From UBA1081 sp045658165 (lineage in GTDB: Bacteria > Bacillota > Clostridia > Oscillospirales > Acutalibacteraceae): a DNA stretch of 7,268 nucleotides. Position numbers and translations under genes: made by a program. A model generated the notes under the pieces. The model worked only from the letters and a program-made list of their open reading frames with translations. It had not been told where the DNA came from and did no database searches. The stretch spans positions 1-7,268 of the forward strand of contig JAZOUN010000120.1 of the NCBI GenBank assembly GCA_045658165.1, given 5' to 3'. Positions 5,198 to 7,268 of the stretch are shown here, in pieces; position 1 is the first letter of the stretch, and each line of letters opens with the position of its first letter.

Positions 5198-6442
5198 TTA
5201 TCCTTCTATAACTTTCCTATAGTTTTCAATCTGTTCATCTGTGGGGCTGTAATCGGGCTTTGTACAGCATGGGATTGTGGGTGCACTGCCGTCTGACCCC
5301 CAGAAAGGAGTTTCTCTGTCGTTTTCGTACTGTTTTCTGCATTCTTCCTTGCTTAAATCGGGAATGTCAAAGGGCATACCGCCTGAAAGAACACTTCTGT
5401 GTCCGAGAATTGCAACGGAAGACATTGTTACTGCAGAATAAACATCATAAGGATGTGTCGGCTGTCTGTTTTCCTTTATGCATTCAAGGAACATTCTGCA
5501 TACAATAAAATCCCCGCCGCCGTGACCGCTGTTTTCAATCTTTTCTTCGTCCTTGTCGTTCCATTCGGGTTCATAGAGGTTATTTTCTTTCATTCCTTCG
5601 GGAATTGACCAGTGATTATAACGAAGCATCACTTTTTCATCCATACCTCTGATATTTTCAATCTGACCGTGGTCACCACAGATACGGTAGGAGTTGCTGT
5701 GTGCACCGAAAGCGGCACAGCCTGTGAATTTAAAAACTGTTCCGTCATTGTTGACAGTTGTGATTACAGCAACTCTGTCGCCTACAACTCTTGTTGTTGC
5801 ATATTCCGTCATGGGGTTAAAAACTGCCTGAGCGCTTACTTTTACGGGTGTTGCACCTGTTGCACACATAATGGGAGCAAGTGAATGTGTAACATAATAT
5901 GTTCTGGGAAGAAAATTTCTCCAATGATGGGGAAAATACACATATCCCTTGAGATAGTCGTAATCCTCGGGAGAAATACCGTGATTGTATTCACCCTCTG
6001 CGTAAATAATCTTGCCGAGAGTACCGCCGTCGCAGATTCTCTTCATTTCACGGTTGAACTTCATCTGTGGGTAATTTTCCGCAAGCATATAAATCGAATT
6101 GCTTTTTTCAAAAGCACGAAGAAGCTCCACGCCCTCTGCCATTGTGCCGTTACTGATACATTCGGAGAAAACATGAATATTTTTTTCAAAACACTTTATT
6201 GCATAAGGAGTATGTTCATGGAAGAAGTTTGCAAGAACAACTGCATCAAGCTCCTGCTGAATAAATGCATCAAAATCCTTAAAAACGGGAATATCTATAT
6301 TAAGCTCTTTAAGAAATTCAACTGCTCTTTTTTCATCACGTTCACAAAGGGCAACTATTTCGCATTCATCAAAAAGAACAAGATTTTCTGCAATGGAAGT
6401 ACCTCTGCCGGCACCGAAAATACCTATTCTTATTTTTTTCAT
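5198..6442 (-). CDS. Gfo/Idh/MocA-fold NAD(P)-dependent oxidoreductase or NAD-dependent glycosidase-like protein
   Basis: Complete 414-residue protein, cytoplasmic (no signal peptide). Residues 1-120 form a Rossmann fold starting IRIGIFGAGRGT (glycine motif G10-A-G-R-G14) with ALCERD at the end of strand 2. Residues 121-360 resemble the C-terminal alpha/beta domain of the family: AENYPQ, LGKIIYAEGEYNH (Y152, H154), TYYVTHSLAP (H186) and SGHGGGDF (H307, D311). The position of the family's EKP motif reads SECI (residues 93-96), so the usual catalytic lysine is replaced by Cys95. The THxxxP and HGGxD motifs recall NAD-dependent glycosidases such as GH109; this resemblance is from memory and inferential. 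The start is set by AGGAGG (5' end at 6455), 7 nt upstream. It is transcribed away from a GH2 gene, which fits a role in sugar or glycoside processing. Substrate unknown. A plain sugar dehydrogenase is the alternative. Confidence 0.88.
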   Translation of the reverse strand: MKKIRIGIFGAGRGTSIAENLVLFDECEIVALCERDEKRAVEFLKELNIDIPVFKDFDAFIQQELDAVVLANFFHEHTPYAIKCFEKNIHVFSECISNGTMAEGVELLRAFEKSNSIYMLAENYPQMKFNREMKRICDGGTLGKIIYAEGEYNHGISPEDYDYLKGYVYFPHHWRNFLPRTYYVTHSLAPIMCATGATPVKVSAQAVFNPMTEYATTRVVGDRVAVITTVNNDGTVFKFTGCAAFGAHSNSYRICGDHGQIENIRGMDEKVMLRYNHWSIPEGMKENNLYEPEWNDKDEEKIENSGHGGGDFIVCRMFLECIKENRQPTHPYDVYSAVTMSSVAILGHRSVLSGGMPFDIPDLSKEECRKQYENDRETPFWGSDGSAPTIPCCTKPDYSPTDEQIENYRKVIEG

Positions 6443-6472
6443 AAAATTACCTCCTTACGGAATTATGATTTC

Positions 6473-6501
6473 AGTTTATCAAAACCACGGCATTAAAACA
6501 A
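6473..6501 (-). promoter_or_regulatory. Possible weak promoter of the Gfo/Idh/MocA gene
   Basis: On the minus strand TTGTTT (6496-6501) and TAAACT (6473-6478) are separated by 17 bp, with the start codon about 30 bp downstream. The match to consensus is moderate, so the assignment is tentative and may depend on an activator. Confidence 0.4.
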
Positions 6502-6527
6502 TAGGATTTTTCAAAATTTTAAATTTT

Positions 6528-6551
6528 ACAATTGATTATTGTCTATTGCAT
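6528..6551. promoter_or_regulatory. Possible operator: ATTGNNT heptad repeats and inverted repeat before the GH2 -35
   Basis: Three consecutive 7-bp units ATTGATT, ATTGTCT and ATTGCAT (6531-6551) run into the -35 of the GH2 promoter. The segment also holds a short inverted repeat ACAAT-N5-ATTGT (6528-6542). It lies in the shared region between two divergent genes, where a regulator of sugar genes might bind. The surrounding sequence is very AT-rich, so chance is possible. Confidence 0.25.
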
Positions 6552-6574
6552 TATCTGAAAAAAGATATTATAAT
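6546..6574 (+). promoter_or_regulatory. Sigma-A-type promoter of the GH2 gene
   Basis: TTGCAT (6546-6551), a 17-bp spacer and a perfect TATAAT (6569-6574) lie 32 bp before the ATG at 6607. The predicted start of transcription is near 6581, giving a leader of about 26 nt that carries GGAGG at 6597-6601. Confidence 0.75.
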
Positions 6575-6606
6575 GAAATAAAATATATATAATAATGGAG
6601 GTCAAC

Positions 6607-7268
6607 ATGAGAAATATAAAGGTTATCAATCAGAATTGGGCTTTTGCTAAAAAAATCAATTCTGCTCCCTCTTCAATCCCCGCTGACTGGGAAAAACTCA
6701 ATCTTCCTTACACATGGAACGGAAAAGACGGTCAGGACGGCGGTAACGACTATTTCAGAGGCACTTGTGCTTTTGCAAAAACTATTACTGCTGCTGAGCT
6801 TCCCGAAGGTGAAGAAAAATATCTTCAGTTTGACGGTGTCAATTCTTCCTGCGAAGTTTTCTGGAACGGAAAGAAAGTAACTGAACATCATGGCGGTTAT
6901 TCAACTTTCAGAGCAAAAATTGATGATATAAAAGATGAAAATCTTCTTGTTGTTCTTGTTGACAACGCTCCCAATGATAAAGTTTACCCTCAGAATGCCG
7001 ACTTCACATTCTACGGCGGTATTTACCGTGACGTAAGCGTAATCGGTGTTCCCGGAAATCATTTTGACCTTGATTATTACGGTGCACCCGGAATTATGGT
7101 CACCCCCGAAATAAAAGGCAACGATGCAAAAGTTGAAATCAAGACATTTATCAAGGATGACGACGATTGCAAAGTAAAATATGAAATTATTGCAGACGGT
7201 GAAGTTATCGCATCATGCATAATGGACGAAGACGACGAAGCAGAACTCACAATTGAGTATGTTCATCT
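6607..7268 (+). CDS. Glycoside hydrolase family 2 (beta-galactosidase-like), N-terminal part
   Basis: The frame is open for 220 codons from the ATG at 6607 to the right edge, so only the N-terminus is present. Residues 1-150 match the GH2 sugar-binding (jelly-roll) domain: W11, LNLPYTWN (32-38), YFRG (49-52), YLQFDGVNSSCEVFWNGKKV (72-91), HHGGYSTFR (94-102), LLVVLVDN (113-120) and the hallmark VYPQNADFTFYGGIYRDV (126-143). After HFDLDYYG (152-159) and VTPEI (165-169), residues 172-220 begin the next immunoglobulin-like domain. The catalytic barrel with its two glutamates is outside the window, so beta-galactosidase versus another GH2 activity cannot be settled. No signal peptide is visible, suggesting a cytoplasmic enzyme acting on imported oligosaccharides. 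The start is set by GGAGG, 5 nt upstream. It is divergent from the Gfo/Idh/MocA gene and probably begins its own operon. Confidence 0.92.
   Translation, partial: MRNIKVINQNWAFAKKINSAPSSIPADWEKLNLPYTWNGKDGQDGGNDYFRGTCAFAKTITAAELPEGEEKYLQFDGVNSSCEVFWNGKKVTEHHGGYSTFRAKIDDIKDENLLVVLVDNAPNDKVYPQNADFTFYGGIYRDVSVIGVPGNHFDLDYYGAPGIMVTPEIKGNDAKVEIKTFIKDDDDCKVKYEIIADGEVIASCIMDEDDEAELTIEYVH

Noticed and set aside
5885..6496. 203-residue plus-strand open frame opposite the Gfo/Idh/MocA gene
   Set aside because: It is antisense to a well-conserved complete gene, has a Cys/Phe/Asn-rich composition typical of shadow frames and no start signals.
6511..6527. AT-rich near-palindrome (AAAATTTTAAATTTT) as a regulatory site
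   Set aside because: Low complexity and imperfect symmetry make a chance origin in AT-rich intergenic DNA most likely.

Overview
The window looks like part of a gut or rumen clostridial (Bacillota, probably Oscillospiraceae/Ruminococcaceae) genome. The evidence is AGGAGG-type ribosome binding sites, sigma-A-like promoters, intrinsic terminators, moderately AT-rich sequence, BspA-type leucine-rich-repeat (LRR) surface proteins and a type I dockerin. The species cannot be named from the sequence alone.

Layout. Positions 1-2342 (minus) carry the N-terminal 780 codons of a secreted LRR protein that runs off the left edge; it is built as three successive LRR beads. Positions 2458-5034 (minus) carry a complete 858-residue paralogue with the same signal peptide, one long array of about 22 near-identical 23-residue LRRs, a cysteine-pair module, an EETTKP linker and a C-terminal dockerin. 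Positions 5198-6442 (minus) encode a 414-residue Gfo/Idh/MocA-fold protein that lacks the usual EKP lysine. A 164-bp divergent intergenic region follows. The first 220 codons of a glycoside hydrolase family 2 (GH2, beta-galactosidase-like) protein then run off the right edge on the plus strand (6607-7268).

Each minus-strand gene appears to be its own transcription unit. There is a terminator after the oxidoreductase-like gene (5152-5180) and another after the dockerin gene (2429-2451), and each LRR gene has a clear promoter. The two LRR promoters share the same architecture: a perfect match to the Spo0A box (TGTCGAA), then 12 bp between the shared 12-bp box region and the -35, a TTGACW -35, 17 bp, and a TAATAT -10. 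The DNA between these elements has largely diverged, so the elements may be under selection. This is the most interesting regulatory signal here.

How the genes may work together (inference): the LRR proteins are exported adhesion or glycan/host-binding modules, and at least one can dock onto a cohesin-bearing scaffold. The Gfo/Idh/MocA protein and the divergent GH2 enzyme look like a small glycan-processing locus. The LRR arrays show recent DNA-level homogenisation: exact 69-bp tandem duplications and a 90-bp stretch identical between the paralogues. This suggests active recombination and variable repeat number. No mobile element, RNA gene or CRISPR array was found.
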